Shown in pieces: positions 40,943 through 52,712 of a stretch of DNA of 64,000 nt; within the stretch, counting starts at the first letter, position 1, and every line of letters starts with the position of its first letter. Source of the DNA: Sphingobium fuliginis (GTDB lineage: Bacteria > Pseudomonadota > Alphaproteobacteria > Sphingomonadales > Sphingomonadaceae). The translations under genes and the position numbers were made by a program. The notes under the pieces were generated by a model. That model saw only the letters and a list, made by a program, of their open reading frames with translations. It ran no database searches and was not told the origin of the DNA. The DNA is taken from assembly GCF_004152845.1 (NCBI RefSeq), contig NZ_SEON01000007.1:186001-250000 (forward strand), written 5' to 3'.

Positions 40943-41653
40943 ATGGCAGAGAAATCACCGGCGCCCAGCCGCACCCACCGCGTTTACGAGCAGATCCGGT
41001 CCCGGCTGCTGAACGGCGCGCTTCCGCCCGGTCAGAAGCTCGTCATTTCCGACCTGTGCGAGAATCTGGGGGCGAACCAGAGCGCGGTGCGCGAGGCGCT
41101 GGCGCGGGTCACCGCAGAAGGGCTGGTCACCGCCGAACCGCAGCGCGGCTTCCGCGTGAGCGAGATCGCGGCCGAGGACCTGCATCATCTGACGGATGTG
41201 CGCCTGTTGATCGAGGAGCCCTGCATCCGCTCCGCCATCGCGAACGCCACCATCGCCTGGGAAAAGGGGATCGTCGCGGCGCTGCACGGCCTGCTGCGGA
41301 CGCCGCGCAACGACGATGACGGCAAGGTGACGCAGGAATGGGCGGACGCGCACCACGCCTTCCATCACGCGCTGGTCGCCACATGCGACAATCCCTGGCT
41401 GCTCCGGGTGCGCGACATGCTGCTGCTGCAGAGCGAGCGCTATCGCTGGCTCTCCATCTCCTCGCCGTCCAAGCGTTCGAATCTGGAGAAGGAATATAGC
41501 AAGCTGGCCGACGCCTTTCTGGCGCATGACGCCGATCTGGCGATCAAGCTGATGCGCGAACATTATCTGATGACGACGAAGATCGTGCTGGGCAAGGACC
41601 AGAAGCCTGCCCGGACCCGCAAGGCCTCCGCCAAGGTGACGGAAGGGGCGTAG
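40943..41653 (+). CDS. GntR family regulator (FadR subfamily-like)
   Basis: This 236-residue protein has an N-terminal winged helix (HRVYEQIRSRLLNGALPPGQKL...NLGANQSAVREALARVTAEGL) and a C-terminal all-helical FCD-type ligand domain (HHAFHHALVATCDNPWLLRV, with the His metal-binding pattern). It probably responds to an acid or CoA ester. ATG 40943 is preferred; a GTG at 40925 is possible. It is divergent from the BKACE gene and 69 bp before a DUF1330 gene. Confidence 0.88.
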   Translation: MAEKSPAPSRTHRVYEQIRSRLLNGALPPGQKLVISDLCENLGANQSAVREALARVTAEGLVTAEPQRGFRVSEIAAEDLHHLTDVRLLIEEPCIRSAIANATIAWEKGIVAALHGLLRTPRNDDDGKVTQEWADAHHAFHHALVATCDNPWLLRVRDMLLLQSERYRWLSISSPSKRSNLEKEYSKLADAFLAHDADLAIKLMREHYLMTTKIVLGKDQKPARTRKASAKVTEGA

Positions 41654-41722
41654 GGGATTGCGGCCGGGCGCGCTTCCCGCCCTGCCGCCCCCGCGCATGA
41701 CAGGAAGAGGAGAGGACCGTCC

Positions 41723-42013
41723 ATGCCCGCTTATGTCGTCATGATCCGCGACCGGCTGAACGATGCCGGGGAGATGGCCGCCTATGCCGCGCTGGCGGTC
41801 AAGGCGCGGGGGGAAAAGCCGGCCCGGCGGCTCGCCTTCTATGGGGAGCATGATGCGGTGGAAGGGCCCGATCCCGACGGCGTCGCCATATTGGAGTTCG
41901 ACGATCTGGATGCGGCGCGGGCCTGGTACCACTCGCCCGCTTATCAGGAAGCATTGCAGCATCGGCTTGCCGGTGCGGAATATCGCGTGATCCTGGTCGA
42001 CGGCGCTCGCTGA
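41723..42013 (+). CDS. DUF1330 family protein
   Basis: This 96-residue dimeric alpha-beta barrel-like protein shows PAYVVMIRDRLNDAGEMAAY at the start and ILEFDDLDAARAWYHSPAYQEAL in the middle, as DUF1330 members do. Function is unknown. AGGAAGAGGAGAGG upstream is an excellent ribosome site. It follows the GntR gene. Confidence 0.88.
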   Translation: MPAYVVMIRDRLNDAGEMAAYAALAVKARGEKPARRLAFYGEHDAVEGPDPDGVAILEFDDLDAARAWYHSPAYQEALQHRLAGAEYRVILVDGAR

Positions 42014-42075
42014 AGCGCCGCAAGGCACGCCCGCCAAGAGGCGCGCCGGACAGGACTTATTGTGGGAGGATGCCG

Positions 42076-42234
42076 ATGAAGGACAAGTCGCATATTTTCC
42101 GCGCGCTTTTCCCGGGGGGCTGGCAGGCGGTGCGGTCGCTGGAAAGCCTGCTCGCCGGCTATGGCGACATCATGCTGCTGCTGGGGGAGGAGGAACGGCC
42201 CCGGAAATGGCGGCGGCCGGGCGCGCGCCGCTGA
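42076..42234 (+). CDS. Small hypothetical protein (52 aa)
   Basis: A short frame reads MKDKSHIFRALFPGGWQAVRS and then LESLLAGYGDIMLLLGEEE, ending in a basic tail. A GGGAGGA ribosome site lies 5 nt upstream. The composition is protein-like, but I do not recognise the family and length alone cannot prove coding. Confidence 0.4.
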   Translation: MKDKSHIFRALFPGGWQAVRSLESLLAGYGDIMLLLGEEERPRKWRRPGARR

Positions 42235-42378
42235 CGAAATCCCGCGCCCCCGGTTGGCCCACCCGGGCAGTCCCATCCATTCACCCGAGCGGATGCACAG
42301 CCGGACAGAATCCCATTGTCCGGAATCCGGCGCTCGGCTTGGGACGGGGACGGTTCGTTAACTATAAGGAGAATGGAG

Positions 42379-42681
42379 ATGTCGCGGTCTTTCACGAAAT
42401 TCGCGCCTCTGGCGGTGATTTTGGTGGGTTCGCTGGCGCTGGGGGGCTGTGCCACCAAGGGCTTCGTGCGGGAACAGGTCGCCGCCGTGAACCAGCGCGT
42501 CGATGCGCTCGACTCGCGCCTGCAGGCGACGGACGCCACCGCGAAATCGGCGCTGGCGGAGGCGCAGGCGGCATCCGGCCAGGCGCAGAACAATGGCCAG
42601 CGGCTGGACCAGATCAATGCCCGCGTCGACGGCATCGAGCAGCGCATGCAGGAAAATCAGCGCAAGCGGCCGCGCAACTGA
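42379..42681 (+). CDS. Small lipoprotein with an alanine-rich coiled coil
   Basis: This 100-residue protein has a signal peptide with lipobox LALGGC (Cys near residue 23). A helical Ala/Gln-rich stretch (about residues 30-90) follows with a heptad pattern, comparable to Lpp-type murein lipoproteins. AAGGAG lies 7 nt upstream of the ATG at 42379. A covalent link to peptidoglycan is not obvious because the C-terminus is basic (RKRPRN) rather than ending in a single Lys. The L,D-transpeptidase gene is next. Confidence 0.7.
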   Translation: MSRSFTKFAPLAVILVGSLALGGCATKGFVREQVAAVNQRVDALDSRLQATDATAKSALAEAQAASGQAQNNGQRLDQINARVDGIEQRMQENQRKRPRN

Positions 42682-42763
42682 CGCCCGGAACGGGGCCGAA
42701 TCCGGTGTTCCCGCGCCGGCGTCCGTCCTGGGCGCCGGCGCTTTCCTTCGAGTGCATTGAGCG

Positions 42764-43447
42764 ATGATCCCACTGTTCCTGGCGCTGGCGGTGCTTGCGC
42801 CGGCCATTCCCGCGACGGAGGGCGTCCGGGCGGCGGAGCCGGCGAAACCGCAGGCGGACATGCCGCAGGAGGCGGGAGCGAAGCTGTCCGGGGAAGCGGC
42901 GCGCGTGGCCGACTGGATCGCCGCGTCCCGCGACAATGGCGCGCTGCCCTATATCATCGTCGACAAGAAGGCGGCGGTTCTCTCGCTCTATGACGCCAGC
43001 GGGAAATCGCTGGGTCATGCGCCGGTCCTGATCGGCGTGGCCGTCGGGGACGAGGCGAGCCCCGGCATCGGATCGAAGAATCTGGCGGAGATCGGCCCGG
43101 CGGAAAAGACGACGCCCGCCGGGCGCTTCCTGGCGAAATTCGGGCTGGCGGCGGGGCGGCAGAAGGTGCTGTGGGTCGATTATGCCACGTCGGTGGCGCT
43201 GCACCCCATTCCCAAGGGCGCGCCGAAAAGGGAACGCCGCCGCGAGCGGATGCTCTCGCCCACCGGCGACGACAATCGCATCACCTTCGGCTGCATCAAC
43301 CTGCCCACCGCCTTTTACGGCAAGAACGTCAGCCCGCTGTTCCGGAAAAAGGGCGGCTATGTCTATGTGCTGCCCGACACCAAGCCGCTGGAAGCGGTTT
43401 TCCCCCGGTTGCGGGTGCAGGCGGCGATGAATGGCGGCGGGGGTTGA
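42764..43447 (+). CDS. L,D-transpeptidase family protein (YkuD domain)
   Basis: This is a 227-residue exported protein. The signal lies at residues 1-18. The catalytic Cys is in the RITFGCINLPTAFYGK motif near residue 180, and the conserved His in VALHPIPKG near residue 147. These are the YkuD catalytic elements, which make 3-3 peptidoglycan cross-links or attach lipoproteins. The sequence TTPAGRF is the usual lead-in. It follows the small lipoprotein gene. Confidence 0.85.
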   Translation: MIPLFLALAVLAPAIPATEGVRAAEPAKPQADMPQEAGAKLSGEAARVADWIAASRDNGALPYIIVDKKAAVLSLYDASGKSLGHAPVLIGVAVGDEASPGIGSKNLAEIGPAEKTTPAGRFLAKFGLAAGRQKVLWVDYATSVALHPIPKGAPKRERRRERMLSPTGDDNRITFGCINLPTAFYGKNVSPLFRKKGGYVYVLPDTKPLEAVFPRLRVQAAMNGGGG

Positions 43448-43554
43448 GCGTCCCGGTTTTCCGGCTTCATGGGCAGGCCCGACCCAAGGTCTAATTGTCC
43501 ATTTGTCCGAAAGGTTCATCCTGTCCCTCAACTTTCAGACGAGTCCGGGAGAGG

Positions 43555-45078
43555 ATGATGTTACAGCAGGCAATGGCGCGGTTCGCGGGGAAGACGCTGA
43601 TCCGCGATAAATATGAGAATTTCATCGGCGGCCAGTGGGTGGTGCCGGTTCGCGGGGAATATTTCGACAATCTTTCGCCGGTGACGGGGCAGAGCGTGTG
43701 CAAGATCGCCCGTTCGACGGCCGAGGACATCGAGCTGGCGCTGGACGCCGCGCACAGGGCCAGGGAAGGCTGGGGCCAGCGTTCGGCGACGGAGCGGGCC
43801 AATATCCTCAATCGCATCGCGCAGCGGATGGAGGAGAATCTCGACCTGCTCGCCATGGCGGAGACGATCGACAACGGCAAGCCGATCCGCGAGACGACCG
43901 CCGCCGACATTCCGCTCGCCATCGACCATTTCCGCTATTTCGCGGCCTGCGTGCGGTCTCAGGAAGGCTCCATCGCGGAGATCGACCATGACACGGTGGC
44001 CTATCATTTCCATGAGCCGCTGGGCGTGGTGGGGCAGATCATCCCCTGGAACTTCCCGATCCTGATGGCGGCGTGGAAGCTGGCCCCGGCACTGGCGGCG
44101 GGCAATTGCGTGGTGCTGAAGCCCGCCGAGCAGACGCCGATGTCGATCATGGTGCTGATGGACCTGGTGGGCGACCTGATCCCCGAAGGCGTGCTGAACG
44201 TCGTCAACGGCTTTGGCGTGGAGGCGGGCAAGCCGCTCGCCACCAACAAGCGGATTTCGAAGATCGCCTTTACCGGGGAAACCACCACCGGGCGGCTGAT
44301 CATGCAATATGCGAGCGAGAATCTGATCCCGGTGACGCTGGAACTGGGGGGCAAGTCGCCCAACATCTTCTTCGCCGACGTGATGGATGCGGACGACGAT
44401 TATTTCGACAAATGCCTGGAAGGCTTTGCGATGTTCGCGCTCAATCAGGGCGAGGTCTGCACCTGCCCCAGCCGGGCGCTGGTGCAGGAGAGCATCTACG
44501 AAAAGTTCATCGAGCGCGCCGTCGCCCGCGTGCAGAAGATCGTGCAGGGCAGCCCGCTCGACCCCGCGACGATGATCGGGGCGCAGGCGTCGAACGACCA
44601 GTTGGAGAAGATCCTTTCCTATATCGACATCGGCCGGGACGAGGGCGCGAAGGTGCTGACCGGCGGCACGCGGGCGCATCTGGGCGGTGAGCTGGAGCAG
44701 GGCTATTATGTGACGCCGACCGTGCTGGAAGGGCATAATCGGATGCGCATCTTCCAGGAGGAGATTTTCGGCCCGGTGCTGTCGGTCACGACCTTCAAGG
44801 ATGAGGCGGACGCGCTGCATATCGCCAATGACACGCTGTACGGGCTGGGCGCCGGGGTGTGGAGCCGGAACGGGAACACGGCCTATCGCATGGGGCGCAA
44901 CATCCAGGCCGGGCGGGTCTGGACGAACTGCTACCATGCTTATCCGGCGCATGCGGCCTTTGGCGGGTACAAGCAGTCGGGCATCGGGCGCGAGACGCAC
45001 AAGATGATGCTGGATCATTATCAGCAGACGAAGAACCTGCTGGTGAGCTATTCGACCAAGGCGCTGGGGTTCTTCTGA
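43555..45078 (+). CDS. NAD-dependent aldehyde dehydrogenase (ExaC/AldB type)
   Basis: This is a 507-residue ALDH. The catalytic Cys lies in [15 protein letters not shown] near residue 302 and the general base Glu in [12 protein letters not shown] near residue 264. Residues 1-30 match the [20 protein letters not shown] start of the acetaldehyde/ExaC class. It oxidises aldehydes made by the PQQ alcohol dehydrogenase encoded about 10 kb away. Two adjacent ATGs (43555, 43558) follow GGGAGAGG. A DUF779 gene follows, which is a standard partner of this ALDH class. Confidence 0.92.
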   Translation: MMLQQAMARFAGKTLIRDKYENFIGGQWVVPVRGEYFDNLSPVTGQSVCKIARSTAEDIELALDAAHRAREGWGQRSATERANILNRIAQRMEENLDLLAMAETIDNGKPIRETTAADIPLAIDHFRYFAACVRSQEGSIAEIDHDTVAYHFHEPLGVVGQIIPWNFPILMAAWKLAPALAAGNCVVLKPAEQTPMSIMVLMDLVGDLIPEGVLNVVNGFGVEAGKPLATNKRISKIAFTGETTTGRLIMQYASENLIPVTLELGGKSPNIFFADVMDADDDYFDKCLEGFAMFALNQGEVCTCPSRALVQESIYEKFIERAVARVQKIVQGSPLDPATMIGAQASNDQLEKILSYIDIGRDEGAKVLTGGTRAHLGGELEQGYYVTPTVLEGHNRMRIFQEEIFGPVLSVTTFKDEADALHIANDTLYGLGAGVWSRNGNTAYRMGRNIQAGRVWTNCYHAYPAHAAFGGYKQSGIGRETHKMMLDHYQQTKNLLVSYSTKALGFF

Positions 45079-45173
45079 GGCGAGGGGCGGATCGCATGCC
45101 GAAGGCGGGTCCTTCCCCCTTCACGCCTTCGGTTCGGCGGGCGCCTCTCCCGGGCGTCCGCCTTTTTCTTCTT

Positions 45174-45197
45174 CCCCCTCCCGCAGGCGGGAGGGGG
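45174..45197. repeat. REP-like hairpin, copy 1
   Basis: CCCCCTCCCGC-AG-GCGGGAGGGGG. Similar hairpins occur at 45289-45310 and 52678-52698. Short palindromes of this kind are dispersed in many high-G+C genomes. Confidence 0.6.
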
Positions 45198-45288
45198 CCG
45201 GGGGGTGGGCGGGCGCAACCTCAGCGCCATTCTGCAATGGCTAAGCTGGAAGCTCCCCCGGATCAAGTCCGGGGTCGCGCCCCCCTAA

Positions 45289-45310
45289 CCCCTCCCGTTT
45301 ACGGGAGGGG
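45289..45310. repeat. REP-like hairpin, copy 2
   Basis: CCCCTCCCGT-TT-ACGGGAGGGG, 15 bp upstream of the DUF779 start; it could affect its translation. Confidence 0.6.
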
Positions 45311-45324
45311 GACTGGAGATCATT

Positions 45325-45714
45325 ATGAACCTTCCACCCCGCATCCTCGCCACGCCGGAAGCCGAAGTCCTGATCGCCCGGCTGGCGGCCCGGCATGGGC
45401 CGCTGATGTTCCACCAGTCCGGCGGTTGTTGCGACGGGTCGGCGCCGATGTGCTTTCCGCGGGGCGAGTTCAGGACCGGCGGGCAGGATGTGCTGCTGGG
45501 CCAGATCGCGGGCGACGTGCCGGTGTGGATCGGCGCGGCGCAGTTCGAATATTGGCGGCATACGCAAGTCACCATCGACGTCGTGCCGGGCCGGGGCGCG
45601 GGCATGTCGCTGGAAAGCCCGGAGGGGATGCGCTTCATCGTCCGCTCGCGCGTCTTCACCGATGAGGAGAATGCGGCGCTGGAAGCGGCGGGAGAGCCTT
45701 TGCGCGGCGGCTGA
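45325..45714 (+). CDS. DUF779 protein, aldehyde dehydrogenase partner
   Basis: This 129-residue protein has a Cys/His-rich motif FHQSGGCCDGSAPMCF near residue 34 and a second conserved part IGAAQFEYWRHTQVTIDVVPGRG (in part). DUF779 proteins are found next to acetaldehyde/AldB-type dehydrogenases, and a redox or metal role is suggested by the Cys cluster. The exact function is unknown. Confidence 0.87.
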   Translation: MNLPPRILATPEAEVLIARLAARHGPLMFHQSGGCCDGSAPMCFPRGEFRTGGQDVLLGQIAGDVPVWIGAAQFEYWRHTQVTIDVVPGRGAGMSLESPEGMRFIVRSRVFTDEENAALEAAGEPLRGG

Positions 45715-45762
45715 TTCCCATTAGACAAGAAAAGAACAGGGAGAAAATGCGGGGAGAGGAAC

Positions 45763-46905
45763 ATGACGGTGCTGGCATCGGAGATCGCCTTTGCGTCAAG
45801 CCATGCGGGCGATCCGGCCAAGGCCATGGCGGAAGTCGCCGGTCAATTGGGGGACGAACCGCTGGCCGGGATGCTGCTGTTCTGTTCGCATCGTTTCGAC
45901 CGGGAGGCGCTGGCGCGGGCGGTCAACCGCCGGACGGAGGGCGTGGTGGCGATCGGCTGCACCAGTTCGGGCGAGCTGACCGAAAATGGCTATGATGAGG
46001 ACAGCCTGAGCGTCATCGGCTTTCCGGCTTCGGCCTTTCACATGACCTCGCTCTGTTTCGACGACATCGAGAATTTCGATCCCGCCGCCGCGCGGCAGGC
46101 GGTGCGCGGGCTGGCCGCGCAGGCGGAGCGGGAGAGCCGCCATCTGGGCGGGAAGGTCAATCATGTCGCGCTGTTCCTGGTCGACGGGCTGTCGCATCGG
46201 GAAGAATTGCTGACCATGACGATCCAGGACGCGCTGGGCGACATTGCGCTGATCGGCGGGTCGTCGGGCGACGGCATGGCCTTTCGGGAGACGGCGGTCT
46301 TCCATGGCGGGCGCTTCCATGGCCATGCGGCGGTGGTGGCGATCCTGTCCACGCCGCGCCCGCTGCATGTGTTCAAGGCGCAGCACTACCGGCCGAGCGA
46401 GGCGAAGATGGTCGTCACCGGGGCGATCCCGAACGACCGGATCGTGACCGAGATCAATGCGGAGCCCGCCGCGCAGGAATATCTGCGGCTGGCGGGTCAT
46501 GCGGGCGAGGCGCTGGGCGTCGCCTTCTATGCCGCGCATCCGCTGATGGTGCGGGCCGGGGGCGATTATCATGTGCGGTCGATCCAGAGCGCGAATCCCG
46601 ACGGCAGCCTTACCTTCTACTGCGCCATCGACGAGGGGATCGTGATGACCGTGGGCGAGCCGGTGGACCGTATTGCGCGGATGGACGCGCTGTTCGCGGA
46701 CATTGCGGCGGAGGTGGGACCGGTGGACCGGATCATCGCCTTCGATTGCGTATTGAACCGCATCGATGCCGAGCAGCGGCAGATCAGCCGCGCCGTGTCG
46801 GAGCTGTACGGGCGGCATCGGGTGATCGGCTTCAACACCTATGGCGAGCAATATCATGCGCTGCACGTCAACCAGACCTTCAGCGGCCTTGCCATCGGCC
46901 GATGA
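45763..46905 (+). CDS. FIST-domain sensory protein (NosP-like)
   Basis: This is a 380-residue FIST N/C protein. Typical features are VVAIGCTSSGELTENGY near residue 65, ALIGGSSGDGMAF, and a C-terminal VDRIIAFDCVLNR...GFNTYGEQYHALHVNQTF ending (quoted in part). In Pseudomonas the FIST protein NosP is a heme-binding NO sensor paired with the hybrid kinase NahK. The same pair is seen here, with the kinase ATG overlapping this stop codon. NO sensing is inferred from that precedent only. Confidence 0.85.
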   Translation: MTVLASEIAFASSHAGDPAKAMAEVAGQLGDEPLAGMLLFCSHRFDREALARAVNRRTEGVVAIGCTSSGELTENGYDEDSLSVIGFPASAFHMTSLCFDDIENFDPAAARQAVRGLAAQAERESRHLGGKVNHVALFLVDGLSHREELLTMTIQDALGDIALIGGSSGDGMAFRETAVFHGGRFHGHAAVVAILSTPRPLHVFKAQHYRPSEAKMVVTGAIPNDRIVTEINAEPAAQEYLRLAGHAGEALGVAFYAAHPLMVRAGGDYHVRSIQSANPDGSLTFYCAIDEGIVMTVGEPVDRIARMDALFADIAAEVGPVDRIIAFDCVLNRIDAEQRQISRAVSELYGRHRVIGFNTYGEQYHALHVNQTFSGLAIGR

Positions 46906-49109
46906 CCGACGCGGCCCTCTCTTCCGCCGAACTGGAGGCGTTGCGGGAAGAGAACCGCAAGTTGCGCAAGATCAATGCGGCGCTGATCGACCGGGTCGAA
47001 CGGTCGAGCGACATGGCCGGCAACGCCTTTTCGATGTTCGAGACCGCGATCTCGCTGGAAGCCATGGTGCGCGAGCGGACCGTGCAGCTCGAAGACGCGC
47101 TGGCGAAGCTGGCGGAGGCCAATGCCGACCTCGCCTCCGCCCATGGCCATGCGGACGCGGCGCGGATGCGGCTGCGCGACGCGATCGATTCGATCAACGA
47201 AGGCTTCGTCCTGTTCGACGCGGAGGACCGGCTGGTCCTCTATAACGAGGCCTATCTGGGTTTCTGGCCGGAGATTGCGGACCATATCCGCGAGGGCATG
47301 AGCTTCGACGAGATCGCCAAGCTGGCGGCGGCGCATCACCGCCCGGTGGGACAGGACCGATGGGTGTCGGACCGGCTGGCGCGCCATAGCGTGGCGGAGG
47401 GCGGGCATGTGCAGGCGCTGTCCGACGGGCGCTGGGTGCAGATCAACGAACTGCGCACCAGCGAGGGCGGCATCGTCGGCATCTATACCGACATCACCGA
47501 GGTGAAGGCGGAGGATGCCCGCGACCGCGCGCGGGAACTGGCCGAGCGCAACATTGTGCTGCAGGCGACGCTCGACAACCTCTCCGAAGGCGTGTGCCTG
47601 TTCGATGCCGAGGGGCGGCTGGCGGCGTGGAACGAGGCGCTGCAACGGCTGCTGGAACTGCCGGAGGACTGGGCGCAGGAGCGGGATAGCCATGCCGCGC
47701 TGCTGGACTGGTGCCGGGGCAATCTGGGGATGGACGACAGGGGCTGCCTCGACCGGGGCGGGGCGCGCCATCGCAGCGAACTGGTCCATGCCGGGGGGCG
47801 CAGCTTCGAGATTCGCAGCAACGCCATGGAGCGGGGCGGGCAGGTGATCGGCTTCACCGACGTGACCGACATGCTGCGCGCGCAGGCGGCGCTGCGCGAG
47901 ACGGCGGAGACGCTGGAGCGGCGGGTGGCGGAGCGCACCTCCGAACTGGAGGCGGAGGTGGCCGAGCGGCGCCAGATCGAGGCGCAGTTGATGGACGCCA
48001 AGACGGCGGCGGAGAAGGCGAACCTGTCCAAGACCAGCTTCCTGGCGGCGGCCAGTCATGATCTGTTGCAGCCATTGAACGCGGCGCGGCTGTTCGTCGC
48101 GGCGCTGGGCGACCGGCGATTGGCGCTGCCGACGCGGGCGCTGGTCAACCAGACGTCCACCGCGCTGGATTCCGTCGAGGATCTGCTGGAGGCGCTGTTG
48201 GAGATCAGCCGCCTCGACGCGGGCGCGATCCAGCCGGAGATCAGCGATTTCCGCATCGATCGGCTGCTCGATACGCTGCGGACGGAATTCGCGCCGATGG
48301 CGCGTTCGGCGGGGCTGGTGCTGGCGGTGGAGACGGCCCCGGTCTGGGTCCGCTCCGACATCCGGCTGCTGCGGCGGATTCTCCAGAATTTCCTGTCCAA
48401 TGCGCTGCGCTACACCCAGCGCGGGTCGGTGCGCGTCGCCTGCGTCGCGGAGGCGGATGGGATAAGGCTGAGCGTCGCCGACAGCGGTCCCGGCATCCCC
48501 GTCGACAAGCAGCAACTGATCTTCGAGGAATTCCGCCGCCTCGACACGCCGGGGGGCAGGGGGGCGGGCGGCAAGGGGCTGGGCCTCGCCATCGTCCGCC
48601 GGGCGAGCGACATGCTGCGCCATGAAGTGACGCTGGAATCGGTGCCGGGGCAGGGCGCGACCTTCTCCATCCGCGTGCCGCAGGGCGAGGCGGTGGTGGA
48701 AGAGGGCGATGGGGGCAGCGCGCCGCGCAGCGACCGGTCGATGCGCGGGCTGAAGGTGCTGGTGGTCGACAATGAGCGGGCGATCCAGACCGGCATGTCG
48801 ACCCTGCTGGGCGGATGGGGCTGTACCGTGGCGACGGCCGGGGGATTCGCGGAGGCGGTCGCCGCCTTTTCGGAAGGCGAGGCGCCCGATGTCATCCTGG
48901 TCGACTATCATCTGAACGACGGCGAGACAGGGGATGCCGTGATCGAGCGGTTGCACGGCCATTTCGGGCGGGCGGTGCCGTCGGTGATGATCTCCGCCGA
49001 CCGGGGCGAGGCGCTGAAGGCCCGGATGGACGGCTGGGGCATTCCGCTGCTGGGCAAGCCGGTGAAGCCTGCGCAACTGCGCGCCTTGCTGCGCACGATG
49101 TTGAAATAG
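46902..49109 (+). CDS. Hybrid sensor histidine kinase (NahK/ErcS type)
   Basis: This is a 735-residue kinase. An N-terminal coiled coil (residues 5-85) leads to two PAS domains (about 90-205 and 220-330). The HisKA box LAAASHDLLQPLNAARLF lies near residue 385, the HATPase domain (NALRYTQRGSVRV...SGPGIPVDKQQ...GKGLGLAIVR) at about 490-600, and a C-terminal receiver with phospho-Asp in VILVDYHLNDGE near residue 667. In Pseudomonas, NahK/ErcS' belongs to the network that controls ethanol oxidation and NO responses. The start overlaps the FIST stop (ATGA). Confidence 0.9.
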   Translation: MTDAALSSAELEALREENRKLRKINAALIDRVERSSDMAGNAFSMFETAISLEAMVRERTVQLEDALAKLAEANADLASAHGHADAARMRLRDAIDSINEGFVLFDAEDRLVLYNEAYLGFWPEIADHIREGMSFDEIAKLAAAHHRPVGQDRWVSDRLARHSVAEGGHVQALSDGRWVQINELRTSEGGIVGIYTDITEVKAEDARDRARELAERNIVLQATLDNLSEGVCLFDAEGRLAAWNEALQRLLELPEDWAQERDSHAALLDWCRGNLGMDDRGCLDRGGARHRSELVHAGGRSFEIRSNAMERGGQVIGFTDVTDMLRAQAALRETAETLERRVAERTSELEAEVAERRQIEAQLMDAKTAAEKANLSKTSFLAAASHDLLQPLNAARLFVAALGDRRLALPTRALVNQTSTALDSVEDLLEALLEISRLDAGAIQPEISDFRIDRLLDTLRTEFAPMARSAGLVLAVETAPVWVRSDIRLLRRILQNFLSNALRYTQRGSVRVACVAEADGIRLSVADSGPGIPVDKQQLIFEEFRRLDTPGGRGAGGKGLGLAIVRRASDMLRHEVTLESVPGQGATFSIRVPQGEAVVEEGDGGSAPRSDRSMRGLKVLVVDNERAIQTGMSTLLGGWGCTVATAGGFAEAVAAFSEGEAPDVILVDYHLNDGETGDAVIERLHGHFGRAVPSVMISADRGEALKARMDGWGIPLLGKPVKPAQLRALLRTMLK

Positions 49110-49225
49110 GCGGTTGTTTCTGTCGGGGCTGAAAGTTGATCCGGTCGGATGCTTTAGGTGTTCCCACTGATCGCCCGTCCTTGCCATCGGTGATAGGCTG
49201 AATCCCCCACATCATGGAGCGGGCT

Positions 49226-50005
49226 ATGAGCGCTTTCGACGTCGCGACGGCTCGATCCTCACTGATCCGGGATGGGTTCACCGTGATCAGGGACGCCTTT
49301 TCCGCCCGTTCCGTGGAGGAGATCGTCGAAATCCACCGCTTGCTGGTCGCGGCGCTCGATGATCCTGTCCGTCCCGGCGACCGTTTCCGGATGGACATGG
49401 GGCGCGGGCTGGCGGGCGCCGGCCCTGCGCGGCTCAGCCAGCATGAGATACGCTATGCCTCCAACCTGGCGCCGCGCCTGATGGCGACCGAGGTGTTCGT
49501 GCGGAGCCAGCGGCTGGTCGATGCCATTGCGGGGCCGATGCACTTCGCCTTCGACCATATCATCTTCAAGCCCGGGCATTCCGCCACGACCACGCCATGG
49601 CATCAGGACATCGCCTATCGGAAGCTGGGCGGCGGGGCGCATGCCGGGGGCCTTGCCCGGCTCCACCTGTGGATTCCGCTTCAGGACACCAGCCTTGAGC
49701 AAGGTTGCATGGAGTTCGTCCCCGGCAGCCATCGCGCCGGGGTCATGCCGCATCTGCCCTTTACGCGCATATCGGGCACTTTGGGCCGGGAGGCGGCGGT
49801 TCCGCAAGCCGGCGAGCGGGTCGCATGCCCGATCGAGGCGGGTGGGCTGACCATCCATACGCCGCTTACCCTGCATTATACCGGCGCCAACCTTACGCCC
49901 AGGGCGCGGGGAGCCTGGATCATCCAGTTCAGCCGCTTCGGCCGGATGGAACGCGCGATCAAGCGCGGGCTGGGGATCGCGCCGCGCACCGTCCTGGCGG
50001 AATAG
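49226..50005 (+). CDS. Phytanoyl-CoA dioxygenase (PhyH) family oxygenase
   Basis: This protein of about 259 residues of the 2OG-Fe(II) superfamily shows H-x-D in TTPWHQDIAYRKLGG near residue 133 and a distal His in ...AGGLTIHTPLTLHYTGANLTP near residue 216 (quoted in part). The motif LWIPLQDTSLEQGCMEFVPGSH is characteristic of PhyH-like enzymes. Substrate unknown. It is the second 2OG oxygenase in the window and unrelated in sequence type to the one at 20404. GGAGCGG lies just before the ATG at 49226. Confidence 0.82.
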   Translation: MSAFDVATARSSLIRDGFTVIRDAFSARSVEEIVEIHRLLVAALDDPVRPGDRFRMDMGRGLAGAGPARLSQHEIRYASNLAPRLMATEVFVRSQRLVDAIAGPMHFAFDHIIFKPGHSATTTPWHQDIAYRKLGGGAHAGGLARLHLWIPLQDTSLEQGCMEFVPGSHRAGVMPHLPFTRISGTLGREAAVPQAGERVACPIEAGGLTIHTPLTLHYTGANLTPRARGAWIIQFSRFGRMERAIKRGLGIAPRTVLAE

Positions 50006-50033
50006 CATGGCGCAGGAGCAAGCGCCGGGGCGA

Positions 50034-50195
50034 TCACCAGTGGCGCGGTTGCAGATGGCGTCTTTCCATTTCGTCCAGCACGGCCTGCTCGAACCCGGAC
50101 GGGTTCTTCGGGTCGCCCATCCTGCGGCGGATGGCGGCCAGTTCCTTGTCCGTGAGGGCCGCTGCCTCGGCAGCATCCTTCAGATGATCATGCAC
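50034..50195 (-). CDS. Small hypothetical protein (53 aa)
   Basis: A short frame reads HDHLKDAAEAAALTDKELAA followed by IRRRMGDPKNPSGFEQAVLD and ends RRHLQPRHW. The GTG at 50193-50195 has GGAGA about 7 nt upstream; an ATG at 50211-50213 is an alternative. The helical, charged composition looks like a real small protein. I do not recognise the family. Confidence 0.5.
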   Translation of the reverse strand: MHDHLKDAAEAAALTDKELAAIRRRMGDPKNPSGFEQAVLDEMERRHLQPRHW

Positions 50196-50297
50196 GGCGA
50201 GTCTCCGCATCATGGCGGCGGCACTGTCGCATGAAAAGCGGGCAAGCTCAATTCAGCGAAAGGCTTAGCGTCGACCCCATGCAGGGCGCCGTGGAAA

Positions 50298-50321
50298 GGG
50301 CCGCCCCCGAAGGAGCGGCCC
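50298..50321 (-). terminator. Hairpin after katG
   Basis: GGGCCGC (50298-50304) pairs with GCGGCCC (50315-50321), 7 bp beyond the katG stop. On the minus strand it is followed by TTTCC. Confidence 0.55.
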
Positions 50322-50327
50322 GACCCC

Positions 50328-52625
<2,298 letters not shown>

Positions 52626-52677
52626 TTATTTTTCCGATAACAGTGTGGAATTTATTAGATGAAAGGGGACCATGACT

Positions 52678-52698
52678 CCCCTCCCGCCGCGGGAGGGG
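52678..52698. repeat. REP-like hairpin, copy 3
   Basis: CCCCTCCCGC and GCGGGAGGGG around a single base, just after the YbaK-like gene; it may also act as its terminator. Confidence 0.6.
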
Positions 52699-52712
52699 GC
52701 ACCCCTTCCTCT

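Noticed and set aside
46750..49187. Long minus-strand frame antisense to the hybrid kinase
   Set aside because: Shadow frame; the plus strand shows an intact kinase with PAS, HisKA, HATPase and receiver motifs.
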